The notes under the pieces were generated by a model, which had not been told where the DNA came from, did no database searches, and was given only the letters and a program-made list of their open reading frames with translations. This document shows positions 26,310 through 34,886 of a DNA stretch of 64,000 bases, piece by piece (the first letter of the stretch is position 1; each line of letters opens with the position of its first letter). Position numbers and translations under genes: made by a program. The DNA is from Acidobacteriota bacterium (lineage in GTDB: Bacteria > Acidobacteriota > Vicinamibacteria > Vicinamibacterales > Fen-181). The stretch spans positions 97,019 to 161,018 of the forward strand of contig PMZR01000125.1 in the NCBI GenBank assembly GCA_003170135.1. Direction: 5' to 3'.

Positions 26310-27722
26310 ATGACCCGAGTCCTTCTGACCGTCCCGCCGGAGCCGGCGCTGAGAGATCTCAAGCAGAGCGGCAGCAAGTGGGCACGCATCGGCCTCGCGT
26401 ACCTGGCCGCGTACCTGCGGCAGCACGGCATCGAGGTCCGGGTTCTCGACTGCAAGGCGCTCGACCTCGATCACGCCGCGGCCGCGCAGGCGATCGCGGA
26501 CTATCACCCCGATGTGCTCGGCGTCGGCCCGTTCACCGAAGAAATCCACGAAGCCTACCGGCTGTGCCAGGCCGCCAAGACGATCGATCCGCGCATCACG
26601 ACGGTCTTCGGAGGGCCGCATGCCTCGGCGCTCCCCGCGCGGACGCTGGGTGAGTGCGCCGCGCTCGACTTCGTCGTCTGCGGCGAGGGCGAGGCGACGC
26701 TGCTGGACCTGGTGACGGGCACCGATCCGGCGCGAGTGAACGGCGCCGCCTGGCGCCGGGACGGCGAGATCGTGGTCAACGATCCGCGGGACCAGATCGA
26801 GGACGTCGACTCGCTGCCGTACCCGGCCTGGGATCTGTTTCCGCTCGACGCGTATCGCGGCATCCTGACGCTGCACCTGCGCGAGAAGATCAACCGGCCG
26901 GTGCTGGAGCTGGCCATCCTGTCGGCGCGCGGGTGCCCGCACCGCTGCAACTTCTGTTACAAGACCTATCGTGGCCTGCGCAACCGCGATCCCGTCAAGG
27001 TCGTGGACGAGCTCGAGTACGACATGAAGACGTTCGGCGCGTCGGAGTTCTTCTTCGTCGAGGGGACCTTCGCCGCCGACCGCGCGCAGGGGCTGCAGAT
27101 CTGTGACGAGATCGTGCGCCGCGGCCTGGCCCCGCACATCCGCTGGATCGTCGAGACACGCGTCAACGTGGTCACCGAAGACCTGCTGGCGAGGATGAAG
27201 CAGGCCGGGTGCCGGCAGGTGGACTTCGGCGTGGAGACCGGCGACGCGGAGATCCTGCGGCAGACGCAGAAAGGCACCACGCTCGACCAGGTCCGGCGGG
27301 CGGTCGCGCTGGCGAAGAAAGCGGGGCTGAAGGTCGGCTGCTACTTCATCATCGGGCACCCGAACGAAACGCGGGAATCGATCGGCAGGACCTACGCCTT
27401 CGCCCGGGAGCTCGACCCGGACCTGATGAACGTCGGCATCATGATCCCCTATCCCGGCACGCGGGTCCGCGCGATGGCGGAACAAGGGGAAGGCGGCTAC
27501 CGCCTGGTGTGCGACGACTGGAGCGCGTACACGAAGCAGCGGGGCGGGCCGCTCGAGTTGCAGACGCTCTCGTTGAAGGAACTGCAGAAGATACAGAGCC
27601 GGGAATACATCGCCTACTACCTGCGCCCGCGCAAACTGTGGTTCGTGTTCAAGAACCTGTCGGCGCGCAAGATCGGCAGGATCGCTCGCAGCCTGCTGCA
27701 GGCCGCGCTGGGGCGCGGGTGA
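26310..27722 (+). CDS. B12-binding-type radical SAM protein
   Basis: 470 residues from ATG 26310, 9 bp after the dehydrogenase. Residues 1-150 form a B12-binding-like domain (VLLTVPPEP, VFGGPHASALP, VVCGEGEATLLDL), though the cobalamin His motif DxHxxG is not seen. PYPAWDLFPL leads into the radical SAM core with ARGCPHRCNFC (CxxxCxxC near residue 210), then VETGDAEIL and IIGHPNETRESI. A C-terminal 90-residue extension has a basic end. It is a paralogue of the protein at 6643-8136. Position between a sugar dehydrogenase and an aminotransferase argues for a glycan or glycolipid substrate, but the reaction cannot be inferred. Confidence 0.85.
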   Translation: MTRVLLTVPPEPALRDLKQSGSKWARIGLAYLAAYLRQHGIEVRVLDCKALDLDHAAAAQAIADYHPDVLGVGPFTEEIHEAYRLCQAAKTIDPRITTVFGGPHASALPARTLGECAALDFVVCGEGEATLLDLVTGTDPARVNGAAWRRDGEIVVNDPRDQIEDVDSLPYPAWDLFPLDAYRGILTLHLREKINRPVLELAILSARGCPHRCNFCYKTYRGLRNRDPVKVVDELEYDMKTFGASEFFFVEGTFAADRAQGLQICDEIVRRGLAPHIRWIVETRVNVVTEDLLARMKQAGCRQVDFGVETGDAEILRQTQKGTTLDQVRRAVALAKKAGLKVGCYFIIGHPNETRESIGRTYAFARELDPDLMNVGIMIPYPGTRVRAMAEQGEGGYRLVCDDWSAYTKQRGGPLELQTLSLKELQKIQSREYIAYYLRPRKLWFVFKNLSARKIGRIARSLLQAALGRG

Positions 27723-27746
27723 CAGGCTTCACCGTGAGGGAGGCAT

Positions 27747-28862
27747 ATGGCCGTTCCATTCTTCTCGCTGCGTGACCAGACCCGCGCCTTGAAAGAGGAG
27801 GTCGTGCAGCGGCTCGGCGACGTGATCGACGCAAACGGATTCGCGAATGGGCCGGCGGTCGCCCGCTTCGAAGCGGAACTCGCGTCCTACCTCGGCATCG
27901 GTCACGTGGTGTGCGTGAACAGCGGCACCTCCGCGCTGCACGGCGCGCTCATCGCGGCCGGTGTCCAGGCGGGCGACGAGGTGATCACCGTGGCACACAC
28001 GTGGATTTCCACCGCCTGGGCGATTAGCTATACCGGCGCCCGGCCGGTGTTCGTCGACGTGGACCGCTGCACCTGCGGACTGGATCCGCGCCTGCTCGAT
28101 CGGGCGGTGACGCCCAGGACGAAAGCCATCATCCCCGTCCATCTGTACGGGCACCCGGTCGACATGGATCCGATCCTTGCGCTTGCCGCCAGTCGCGGCA
28201 TTCCGGTCATCGAAGACTGCGCGCAGGCGATCGGCGCGCGTTACAAGGGACGAAAGACAGGGAGCATGGGGCTTGCCAATGCCACGAGCTTCTACCCCTC
28301 GAAGAACCTCGGCGCCTATGGTGAGGGCGGCGCGGTGTTGACCAACGACGCAGACGTCGCAGCCCGCGTGCGGCGCCTGCGCGACCACGCCCAGGCGGCC
28401 AGGCATCAGCACGTGGAGCTGGGTTTCAACTGGCGCATGGACGGCATGCAGGGCGCGGTGCTCTCGGTGAAGCTGCCTCATCTCGATGCCTGGAATCGTC
28501 GCCGTCAGGCGATCGCGTCGCGATATGCTGCCGCGCTGCAGGCGATGCCCGGGCTCGCCCTCGTTCCGACACTCGGCTGGGCGGAACCGATCTGGCACAT
28601 CTACCCGGTGTTCCACGAGCAGCGCGACCGGTTCCGGGCGCTGCTCGACCAGCGCGACGTGCAGACCGGCGTGCACTATCCGACGCCGATCCACCTGCAG
28701 CCCGTCTACGCGTGGCTCAACGTGCCACGAGGATCACTGCCGGTGTCGGAGTGGATGGCGGCAACGGAGGTTTCGCTGCCGATGTACCCGGAGATGTCGG
28801 ACGAGCAGGTCAACGAGGTCGTTGACGCCGTCGGCGACGCGTGCAAGCAATTGGCGGGTTGA
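27747..28862 (+). CDS. DegT/DnrJ/EryC1/StrS PLP aminotransferase, WbpE-like
   Basis: 371 residues from ATG 27747 (GAGGGAGG upstream). Fold type I PLP enzyme: NSGTSALHGAL binds phosphate, VIEDCAQA provides the Asp (157) for the pyridine nitrogen, and FYPSKNLGAYGEGG carries the Schiff-base Lys (186). VHLYGHPVDMDPI is the standard sugar-aminotransferase segment. It would aminate a keto sugar nucleotide using glutamate. With the WbpB-like dehydrogenase and WbpD-like acyltransferase in the same operon, a UDP-3-keto sugar is the likely substrate. A second, more distant copy is at 37406-38497. Last gene of the operon; a strong hairpin follows 9 bp after the stop. Confidence 0.88.
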   Translation: MAVPFFSLRDQTRALKEEVVQRLGDVIDANGFANGPAVARFEAELASYLGIGHVVCVNSGTSALHGALIAAGVQAGDEVITVAHTWISTAWAISYTGARPVFVDVDRCTCGLDPRLLDRAVTPRTKAIIPVHLYGHPVDMDPILALAASRGIPVIEDCAQAIGARYKGRKTGSMGLANATSFYPSKNLGAYGEGGAVLTNDADVAARVRRLRDHAQAARHQHVELGFNWRMDGMQGAVLSVKLPHLDAWNRRRQAIASRYAAALQAMPGLALVPTLGWAEPIWHIYPVFHEQRDRFRALLDQRDVQTGVHYPTPIHLQPVYAWLNVPRGSLPVSEWMAATEVSLPMYPEMSDEQVNEVVDAVGDACKQLAG

Positions 28863-28871
28863 GCAGAGCAG

Positions 28872-28898
28872 CCGGGGCGCACGGTCACCGCGCCCCGG
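28872..28898. terminator. Bidirectional hairpin between convergent genes
   Basis: CCGGGGCGC and GCGCCCCGG form a 9-bp perfect stem with a 9-nt loop (28881-28889), 9 bp after the aminotransferase stop and 29 bp from the end of the convergent STN gene. No clear T-run follows on either strand, so termination is inferred from position and stability. Confidence 0.55.
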
Positions 28899-28927
28899 CC
28901 CACATACCTTCGCAAGGCGTCAGACCG

Positions 28928-29680
28928 TCACAGCGAACCACCATCGCCCCCGGGCCCGCCGGGCCCACCGGGCTTCTTCACGGGCTGCGACACGGTCCCG
29001 GGCGCACCCATTCCTGGCTGAACGACCATGCCCGGCTGTCCCGGGACGCCCTGTATCTGCGGCATCGGGCTGAGCGTACCCGGCGCGCCCTGCGGGAGGG
29101 TGCCGGGCATCGTCGGCATCGTCTGCGGTCCGGGTTGCCCCTGCTGCACGCCCATGCCCCGAGGAGCGGCCGCGCCTGGATATACGGGCGGGCCACCCGG
29201 ATAGGTCGGCGGCGGTCCCGCCGGGTCCTCCTGGTCATCGAGCGCGGTCGGATTCGGCATCCCCGGCACGCCGCGGTATTGCGGCTGCTGCTGCGGAGTA
29301 GGCGGTGTGTAGCCAGCGTTGACCGTCGCTGGCCTGGGCGCGGCCAGGATGACGATGCGGTCGTACATCGACGCGGTGGCCGTGGCCTGCGCCTTCGGGG
29401 CGGCCATGTACCCGGAGACCGACCGAAGCAGGATGTTGAGCGCCTGCGTTTCGGGCACCCCTTGCAGGTCGAGTGTCAGAGGCGCGCTCATCACCCTTTC
29501 GGCGTTGACGATCGTCACCTGCCCGACCCGGGCCCACTCGGCCAGGATCTCGCGCAGCGTCGCATCGCGGGCCTGGAGCGTGATGCGGCCGTTGGCGAGC
29601 TGCACCTTGACGTCGCCCGCGCGTGCGGGGACCGCGATCGACGCAATCATCAGTACGATCGCCGCGAGGAAGAGCTTCAT
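28928..29680 (-). CDS. Exported STN-domain protein with Pro/Gly-rich tail
   Basis: 250 residues from ATG 29680 (TTGAGGT upstream). Signal peptide MKLFLAAIVLMIASIAVPARA. Residues 22-110 match the secretin/TonB N-terminal short domain pattern: ITLQARDATLREILAEWARVGQVTIVNAERV, then LTLDLQGVPETQALNILLRSVSGY. After residue 120 the protein is low-complexity, rich in Pro, Gly and Gln (QPGM, GVPGQPG and similar), ending in GGPGGDGG. No secretin pore domain follows, so it is not a secretin itself. The flexible tail could bind peptidoglycan or a partner in the periplasm. A TATACT hexamer 24 nt upstream (29710-29705) may be its -10. Single gene between convergent and tandem neighbours. Confidence 0.75.
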   Translation of the reverse strand: MKLFLAAIVLMIASIAVPARAGDVKVQLANGRITLQARDATLREILAEWARVGQVTIVNAERVMSAPLTLDLQGVPETQALNILLRSVSGYMAAPKAQATATASMYDRIVILAAPRPATVNAGYTPPTPQQQPQYRGVPGMPNPTALDDQEDPAGPPPTYPGGPPVYPGAAAPRGMGVQQGQPGPQTMPTMPGTLPQGAPGTLSPMPQIQGVPGQPGMVVQPGMGAPGTVSQPVKKPGGPGGPGGDGGSL

Positions 29681-29797
29681 GTGGCAACCTCAAGAGATGC
29701 TTCAAGTATAGCGCTTCTGGCGCTGCGGAGTCGGCGCACGAAGGGGGGCGGACTCAGCAGTGGCAATTGACAGTCGGCCGGTTGCGGTTATCAGCCT

Positions 29798-30748
29798 TCA
29801 AACCAGCCGTCGGATCCAGAGCGGCGAGTCTTTCTTCGGCAAATTGCAGGCGCGGCAGATGTCGGGGCCGCCATGGACGAGGTGGGTGCGGCGGACGGCG
29901 CGGAAGGCATCGCCGTTCCATACCTCTGAGATGGTCTGGGAGCGAAGGTCGCCGAGGATGACCGCGCCATCGAAGTCCGCGCAACACAGGGCCACGCGGC
30001 CGTCCCAGAGGACGGTGAACGTCAGCCACGGCCGGTAGCAGGGGAACCGGATGTCGGACTGCGTGTGCAACGTGCCGGCCCAGTTGTGCAGGTCCGTGAT
30101 GTGCACCTTGTCGGCGACCTGCCGCCACCGCTCGATGAAGGCCTGCTCGTCGTCCGAGTTGTGCTGGCGGACGAAGGAGAGGATCAGTTTGGGGCGCGTT
30201 GCGCCCAGTTCCCGCCGGACGCGCACGAGGCCTTCGATGTGTTCCATCACGCGGTCGTAGCTGAGCCCGACGCGCGTCCGCTCGAACGTCTCCCGGCCGG
30301 CGGCGTCCACGCTGATGTTGATCGCGTCGAGCCCCGCCTCCACGATCGCCCGCGCGACGGGTTCGGTGAGCAGCGATCCGTTGCTGATCAACCCCACCTC
30401 GGCGATGCCGCGCGATTTCGCGTACCGGATCTTCTCGACCAGCTGCCGGTCGATGAGCGATTCGCCGTAATTGTGCAACCGCACGTGGCGGATGCCGAGC
30501 GAGGCCGCCTCGTCCACGGTCTTGCAGAACAGCCCCATGTCCATCACGCCCTGCTTGCGCTGCATGCGCTCGCGGGGGCAGAAGACGCACCTGGCATTGC
30601 AGAGGTTCGTGGCCTCGATCTGGATGATGTCCGGCGGACGCGGCGCGCGGTCGCGGCCGGCACGGACCAGCACGCGGCAAACGAGCGCCGCCCGTTTCAG
30701 CAGGAAGGTTTCGATCGCCGTGCGGACCCGTGCGCGCGCGTGCAGCAC
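29798..30748 (-). CDS. Radical SAM protein with SPASM domain
   Basis: 316 residues from GTG 30748, 3 bp after the upstream epimerase stop. The cluster motif is CNARCVFC at about residue 50, followed by LHNYGESLID, ISNGSLL and NISVDAAGRETFE, in the order typical of SPASM-group enzymes. The C-terminal part has CYRPW, VLWDGRVALCCADF and ICRACNLPKKD, giving the extra Fe-S ligands. Enzymes of this type dehydrogenate or epimerise sugars (BtrN-like) or modify peptides. No precursor peptide is visible and all operon partners are sugar enzymes, so a sugar or glycolipid substrate is favoured. Last gene of the eight-gene minus operon. Confidence 0.85.
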   Translation of the reverse strand: MLHARARVRTAIETFLLKRAALVCRVLVRAGRDRAPRPPDIIQIEATNLCNARCVFCPRERMQRKQGVMDMGLFCKTVDEAASLGIRHVRLHNYGESLIDRQLVEKIRYAKSRGIAEVGLISNGSLLTEPVARAIVEAGLDAINISVDAAGRETFERTRVGLSYDRVMEHIEGLVRVRRELGATRPKLILSFVRQHNSDDEQAFIERWRQVADKVHITDLHNWAGTLHTQSDIRFPCYRPWLTFTVLWDGRVALCCADFDGAVILGDLRSQTISEVWNGDAFRAVRRTHLVHGGPDICRACNLPKKDSPLWIRRLV

Positions 30749-30751
30749 GAC

Positions 30752-31714
30752 CTACCGCTCGCGGAAGTACTCGATGACCCTGGACAGGATTTCATCGAGT
30801 TGGACCTTGGGTTCGTAGCCGATGAGCGCGGCGATCCGCGCGATGTCGGGTACGCGCCGCGGCATGTCCTCGAACCCGGCTTCGTACGCCTCATCGTAGG
30901 GGATCGTGACGATCGGCGAGTGGCTTCCGGTCATCTGCTTGACGCGCTCGGCCAGGGCGCGGATGGAGATCTCCTCGGTGTTGCCGACGTTGAAGACCTC
31001 TCCGACGGCCGCCGGTTCCCGCACGAGGGCGGCGAGCGCGCAGACGACGTCGCCAACGTAGGTGAAGCTGCGCGTCTGCGTGCCGTCGCCGAAGACGGTG
31101 ATCGGCTGGCCGGCAAGCGCCTGCCGGACGAAGTTGGGGATGACCATCCCGTACTGGCCGGTCTGCCGCGGGCCCACGGTGTTGAACAACCGGACGATGA
31201 TGACCGGCAGCTTCTTCTCTTTCCAGTACGCCAGCGCGAGGAATTCGTCGATGGCCTTGCTGCAGGCATAAGCCCATCGATGCTTCTTCGTGGACCCCAG
31301 CACGAGGTCGTCGTCTTCGCCGAAGGGCACCGAGGTGCTCTTGCCGTACACCTCGGAGGTGGACGCAATGAGCACCAGCTTCTTCTTCTTGTTTGCGTGC
31401 TTGAGCACGACCTCGGTGCCATGCACGTTGGTCTCAATCGTGTGGACCGGTGCTTCGACGATCAGCTTGACGCCGACGGCGGCGGCCAGGTGGAAGATGA
31501 CATCGCATTGGTCGACCATCTCGGCGAGCACCGGCTCGTTGCTCACCGTGTCGATCGTGTAGTGGAAACGGGGATGGCTCTTCAGGTGCGCGATGTTGGC
31601 AATCGACCCGGTCGAGAGGTTGTCGAGGGCGAACACGCGATGGCCCTCGCGCAGCAACTGGTCGGCCAGATGGGAACCGATGAAGCCGGCACCGCCGGTG
31701 ATGAGGAAGTCCAT
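30752..31714 (-). CDS. SDR NAD-dependent sugar-nucleotide epimerase/decarboxylase
   Basis: 320 residues from ATG 31714. Extended short-chain dehydrogenase: GGAGFIGSH at residues 7-15, DNLSTGS, FHLAAAVGV, the catalytic S118 region in IASTSEVYG and Y149-x3-K153 in YACSK. FNTVGPRQTGQYGMVIPNFV and GDGTQTRSFTYVGD are shared with UDP-glucose 4-epimerases and UDP-glucuronate decarboxylases; I cannot separate these by eye. It acts on a UDP-sugar in the cytoplasm, with NAD bound tightly. A 3-bp gap to the downstream radical SAM gene and 45 bp from the upstream gene place it in the operon. Confidence 0.85.
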   Translation of the reverse strand: MDFLITGGAGFIGSHLADQLLREGHRVFALDNLSTGSIANIAHLKSHPRFHYTIDTVSNEPVLAEMVDQCDVIFHLAAAVGVKLIVEAPVHTIETNVHGTEVVLKHANKKKKLVLIASTSEVYGKSTSVPFGEDDDLVLGSTKKHRWAYACSKAIDEFLALAYWKEKKLPVIIVRLFNTVGPRQTGQYGMVIPNFVRQALAGQPITVFGDGTQTRSFTYVGDVVCALAALVREPAAVGEVFNVGNTEEISIRALAERVKQMTGSHSPIVTIPYDEAYEAGFEDMPRRVPDIARIAALIGYEPKVQLDEILSRVIEYFRER

Positions 31715-31759
31715 GTGAGGTGCACTCCGCCAGAAACAAGGGAATCAGATGCTTGCCGC

Positions 31760-33625
31760 TTATGGCCTGGCCTGGCTGACCGGGCCCTGCGCGAGCTCCA
31801 GGATGGCGTCAGCCGCGCGGGTCGCGGCTCCCCCCGTCGAAACGATGTCGTATCGTTCGATAAACGCCCGTCGATGCTCAGCCAGGCTTCGCCGCGCCGC
31901 CTGATCATACAAGAGTCGTCGCATCGTGGTCGCGATCTCGGCGGGGTCGTCGACACCGGCCAGGGCCCCGGCGTCCACGAAGGGCGACAAATTGTTGGGC
32001 AGCGCCAGAACGAGACCGGGCACCTCGACCGCCATCGCCTCGATGGCTGCCGTCGAGTTGACCGTGACGATGAGGTCCGCACACGCGACCAGCGCACCAA
32101 GATCGGAACGCGGCCCCTCGACCCGCACGTTCGCGACCGAGGCCGCGACCGACTCGTATGGCTCAGCTGTTTCGGCGGGGTGACATTTCACGACGAGGTG
32201 TGCGTCCGGCATATTCCCGATTGCCTCGACCAGGGGCCGGAACCACTCGGCGATCTGACTGAATTTGGTCGCCAGTACCACCAGCTTCTGTCCCGCCTTC
32301 GCGCCGACCGCGGCGCGGACCTGCTCCCGGTCGGCGACCGTCAGGCGTTGTCCAGCGTCCGCGAACGCCTCGAGCCGCGGGCTTCCCGTGACGACGACGG
32401 TTGACGGCGGAAAGTGTCCGGCGTCGATGAGGTGAGCGCGCGCGAAGCCGTCGTAGACCAGTGTCAGGTCCGGACGGGGAAACCCGGCGTCGCCGCTGTT
32501 CGCCGACGAGGGCGCCATCTCGTCCGGTTCGTGCAGATAGTTCAGCCAGTGCCGATAGATGAACCCGTGTTGCAGGCCCACGACCGGGATGTGCCGGCGC
32601 CGCGCCTCGAGCGCGAGGGCGCGCCCCCACCCGCCGGCTTCCGCGTAGGTCAGCACCACGCGTGGTCGAAGCGTGTCGAGCGCGGCAGCGGCCTCGTCCA
32701 TGGAGCGAGCCGACCACGGAAGTTGGAGATGCGAGATGCCGATGAGATCGACGCGGATCGCCGGCCAGATGTCGTAGCCGTCGATTGTCGCCGCCCGCCG
32801 CAACTCGGCGCTTCCGCGCAGTGCGCGCAGGACCCGGCCGCGATCGCGCCACACATCCATCGACGGCCGGATGGCGCGCCAGCCGGCGAACGCCTCGATC
32901 GGGACGAGAGGCAACCCGCGCGCCCCGGGATCGTTGAATTCGGCGAGACGATGGCGCCACCCGCGCACGCGGAAGTTCGTACGCGGGCCCAGACCGACGA
33001 GCGCGAGGCGCCCGGGTGGCAAACGCGCTTCGAGAGCGCGCAATACCGGGCCGACGTAGCCTTCTTCATCGCGCTCGCGCATCCAGAACGCCGAATGCAC
33101 GAACGCGGCGACGTCGACCGCATGATCCGGGCGCGCCTCCCCGCGCGGCGGTCGCACGCGATCGGCAATCGCGGCGAACGTGTGGAAGCCGCCGTCGGCC
33201 CGAAGGCGAACGCGCGCCCGCCAGAGGGCCGCGGCTGCGCTGCCGCCCGAGGTCTGGATTCGGTGGCGCCGGGCCGCCTGCGACACCAGCAACCGGAGAA
33301 GCGGCGACCCGGTCGCGTCGATGTGCTCCGGACGTTCGCGTGCGACGAGCGTTTCGAGGGCCCGGATCGCTCGACACGCGGACACAACGGTCCGTTGCTT
33401 GTGCAGGTACAGTTCGACGAACCACCAGAGCGAGTCGCCGCGGTAGGTCAGCCGATCGCGCAGCGCTGCGCCCTCGACAAGCGCGTGGCGGAGGCTCTTG
33501 ATCCAGGCGTTCGCATCACGCTCGGATGCCTCGATGGCCGGCGCGTCGAGGTAAGCGTCGAGCGACACCGTCCGGCTGCGGCCGCCGCCCGCGACGATGG
33601 TGATCGGCTCGTCACCCCCTGCCAT
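31760..33625 (-). CDS. GT-B-like capsule/teichoic-type polysaccharide biosynthesis protein
   Basis: 621 residues from ATG 33625, overlapping the GT9 gene by 14 nt. The N-terminal half (1-330) is unrecognised and soluble. The C-terminal half has a GT-B look: PVVGLQHGFIYRH, VVVTGSPRLEAF, KLVVLATKFSQI, LVVKCHPAE, then LVACADLIVTVNSTAAIEAMAVEVPGLVL. The QHG, KCHP and STAAIEA elements are typical of capsule polysaccharide synthesis (KpsS/KpsC-like) and CDP-glycerol-type transferases. It probably builds a cytoplasmic glycan chain or links it to a lipid. The substrate is uncertain and the N-terminal half could carry another activity. Confidence 0.65.
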   Translation of the reverse strand: MAGGDEPITIVAGGGRSRTVSLDAYLDAPAIEASERDANAWIKSLRHALVEGAALRDRLTYRGDSLWWFVELYLHKQRTVVSACRAIRALETLVARERPEHIDATGSPLLRLLVSQAARRHRIQTSGGSAAAALWRARVRLRADGGFHTFAAIADRVRPPRGEARPDHAVDVAAFVHSAFWMRERDEEGYVGPVLRALEARLPPGRLALVGLGPRTNFRVRGWRHRLAEFNDPGARGLPLVPIEAFAGWRAIRPSMDVWRDRGRVLRALRGSAELRRAATIDGYDIWPAIRVDLIGISHLQLPWSARSMDEAAAALDTLRPRVVLTYAEAGGWGRALALEARRRHIPVVGLQHGFIYRHWLNYLHEPDEMAPSSANSGDAGFPRPDLTLVYDGFARAHLIDAGHFPPSTVVVTGSPRLEAFADAGQRLTVADREQVRAAVGAKAGQKLVVLATKFSQIAEWFRPLVEAIGNMPDAHLVVKCHPAETAEPYESVAASVANVRVEGPRSDLGALVACADLIVTVNSTAAIEAMAVEVPGLVLALPNNLSPFVDAGALAGVDDPAEIATTMRRLLYDQAARRSLAEHRRAFIERYDIVSTGGAATRAADAILELAQGPVSQARP

Positions 33626-34880
33626 CGGGAGTCTCCACGGCTGCGCCGGTGCGGGCTGCCAGTTGTTGCTCTACCGCCTCGAGCACCTGATCGACGTCAA
33701 TGGCCGCGAGGCAGTCAGCCAGGGCGTCGCTGCAGCGCGCCGGGGGGCGGCGGATTTGATTGCACGGCCCGCAGGCGACGTCGCTGCGCACGATGCGTGC
33801 CGTGCTCGAGAGCGGACCCCAGCGGCGTGGATCGGACGGGCCGAAAATCGCGACCAGCGGCGTGGCGACCGCGGCGGCCAGGTGCATCGGGCCAGTGTCG
33901 CCCGTGATGAACACCGCGAAGCGCTCGAGCAGCGCCGCGAGCGTCGGCAGATCCACCTGGCCACACACGTCCACGACCGGGACGTGCGTCGGCACGTGCG
34001 CGAGGGCGGCCGCGACCAGTCGACGATCGTCGGCCGAGCCGGTGAAGACGATTTGGACAGGATACCGTTCCGCCAGCCGCGCGGCGAGCACGCCGAACCG
34101 GGCGGGGTCCCACTGCTTCACCACGCGTCCGCCGCCCACCTGGATGCCGATGCTCAGTGGCCGTTCGGGTTCAGCGCCCGTCCGGCGTGGACCCGGCACG
34201 CCCTGCCCTCCGCCTGCCAGCAGGCTCTCGGCACGTGCTCGGGCCTCGGGCGGCACCTTCAATCGTTCCTCGGTCCGCTGCAACGAGCCGCGGGGAACGT
34301 CGAGCGCGTGTTCGACCAGGCGCAACAGGTTGTCGGCGACGTGCCTGGTGGGGTCGTACGGCACGCGACACGTGAGCAGCGGGCCGCCGCCCGCCATGTC
34401 GAAGCCGGCACGGCTCGATGCGCCGGAACATGCCATCAGCAGGTGACTGCGGATGTCGCCCTCGAAGTTGATCGCCAGATCGTAGCGGGTCGGGCGCCAG
34501 GCGCGCGCCCGGGCCAGCAGGCTCGCGAACCCCGGAGCGGGAGCGCCACGCGCCAGCCATCTCGCATCCAGCGTCTCGACGCGGTCGACCTCTTCGAGCA
34601 GTCGCGCGATCGGCTCGTTCCAACTGCCGACGACCAGGTCGATCGTGGCGTCCGGAACCAGGCGCCGGACCGCGGCGATTGCCGGCCGCGCCATCAGCAG
34701 GTCGCCGATGCGCTCGAGGCGCAGCAGCAGGATCCGTCGCGGCGGGTGCGCCGCAGGCCGCTGACCGCCGAACGGACGAAGCGCGGCCATCGCGACGGCA
34801 AGCCCGGCATCGCCGAGCCCCACCGCCCACCGCTCGCGTCGATCGGAGATCTGCAGCTTCTCGAACACGCGCTCGTCCAC
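33612..34880 (-). CDS. GT9 heptosyltransferase-like protein
   Basis: 422 residues from GTG 34880 (a TTG at 34883 is in frame one codon earlier). Typical ADP-heptose:LPS heptosyltransferase layout: ILLLRLERIGDLLMARPAIAAVRR at residues 50-73, DLAINFEGDIRS, IGIQVGGGRVVKQWDPARF in the donor domain, and FITGDTGPMHLAAAVATPLVAIFGPSDPRRW near the end. A CGPCNQIRRPPARC cluster close to the C-terminus is a common extra in this family. It transfers a heptose or similar sugar to a lipid core in the cytoplasm. Lies 6 bp after the large GT-C gene. Supports an LPS-like or heptose-containing glycan. Confidence 0.85.
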   Translation of the reverse strand: MDERVFEKLQISDRRERWAVGLGDAGLAVAMAALRPFGGQRPAAHPPRRILLLRLERIGDLLMARPAIAAVRRLVPDATIDLVVGSWNEPIARLLEEVDRVETLDARWLARGAPAPGFASLLARARAWRPTRYDLAINFEGDIRSHLLMACSGASSRAGFDMAGGGPLLTCRVPYDPTRHVADNLLRLVEHALDVPRGSLQRTEERLKVPPEARARAESLLAGGGQGVPGPRRTGAEPERPLSIGIQVGGGRVVKQWDPARFGVLAARLAERYPVQIVFTGSADDRRLVAAALAHVPTHVPVVDVCGQVDLPTLAALLERFAVFITGDTGPMHLAAAVATPLVAIFGPSDPRRWGPLSSTARIVRSDVACGPCNQIRRPPARCSDALADCLAAIDVDQVLEAVEQQLAARTGAAVETPDGRG

Positions 34881-34886
34881 CAACGG

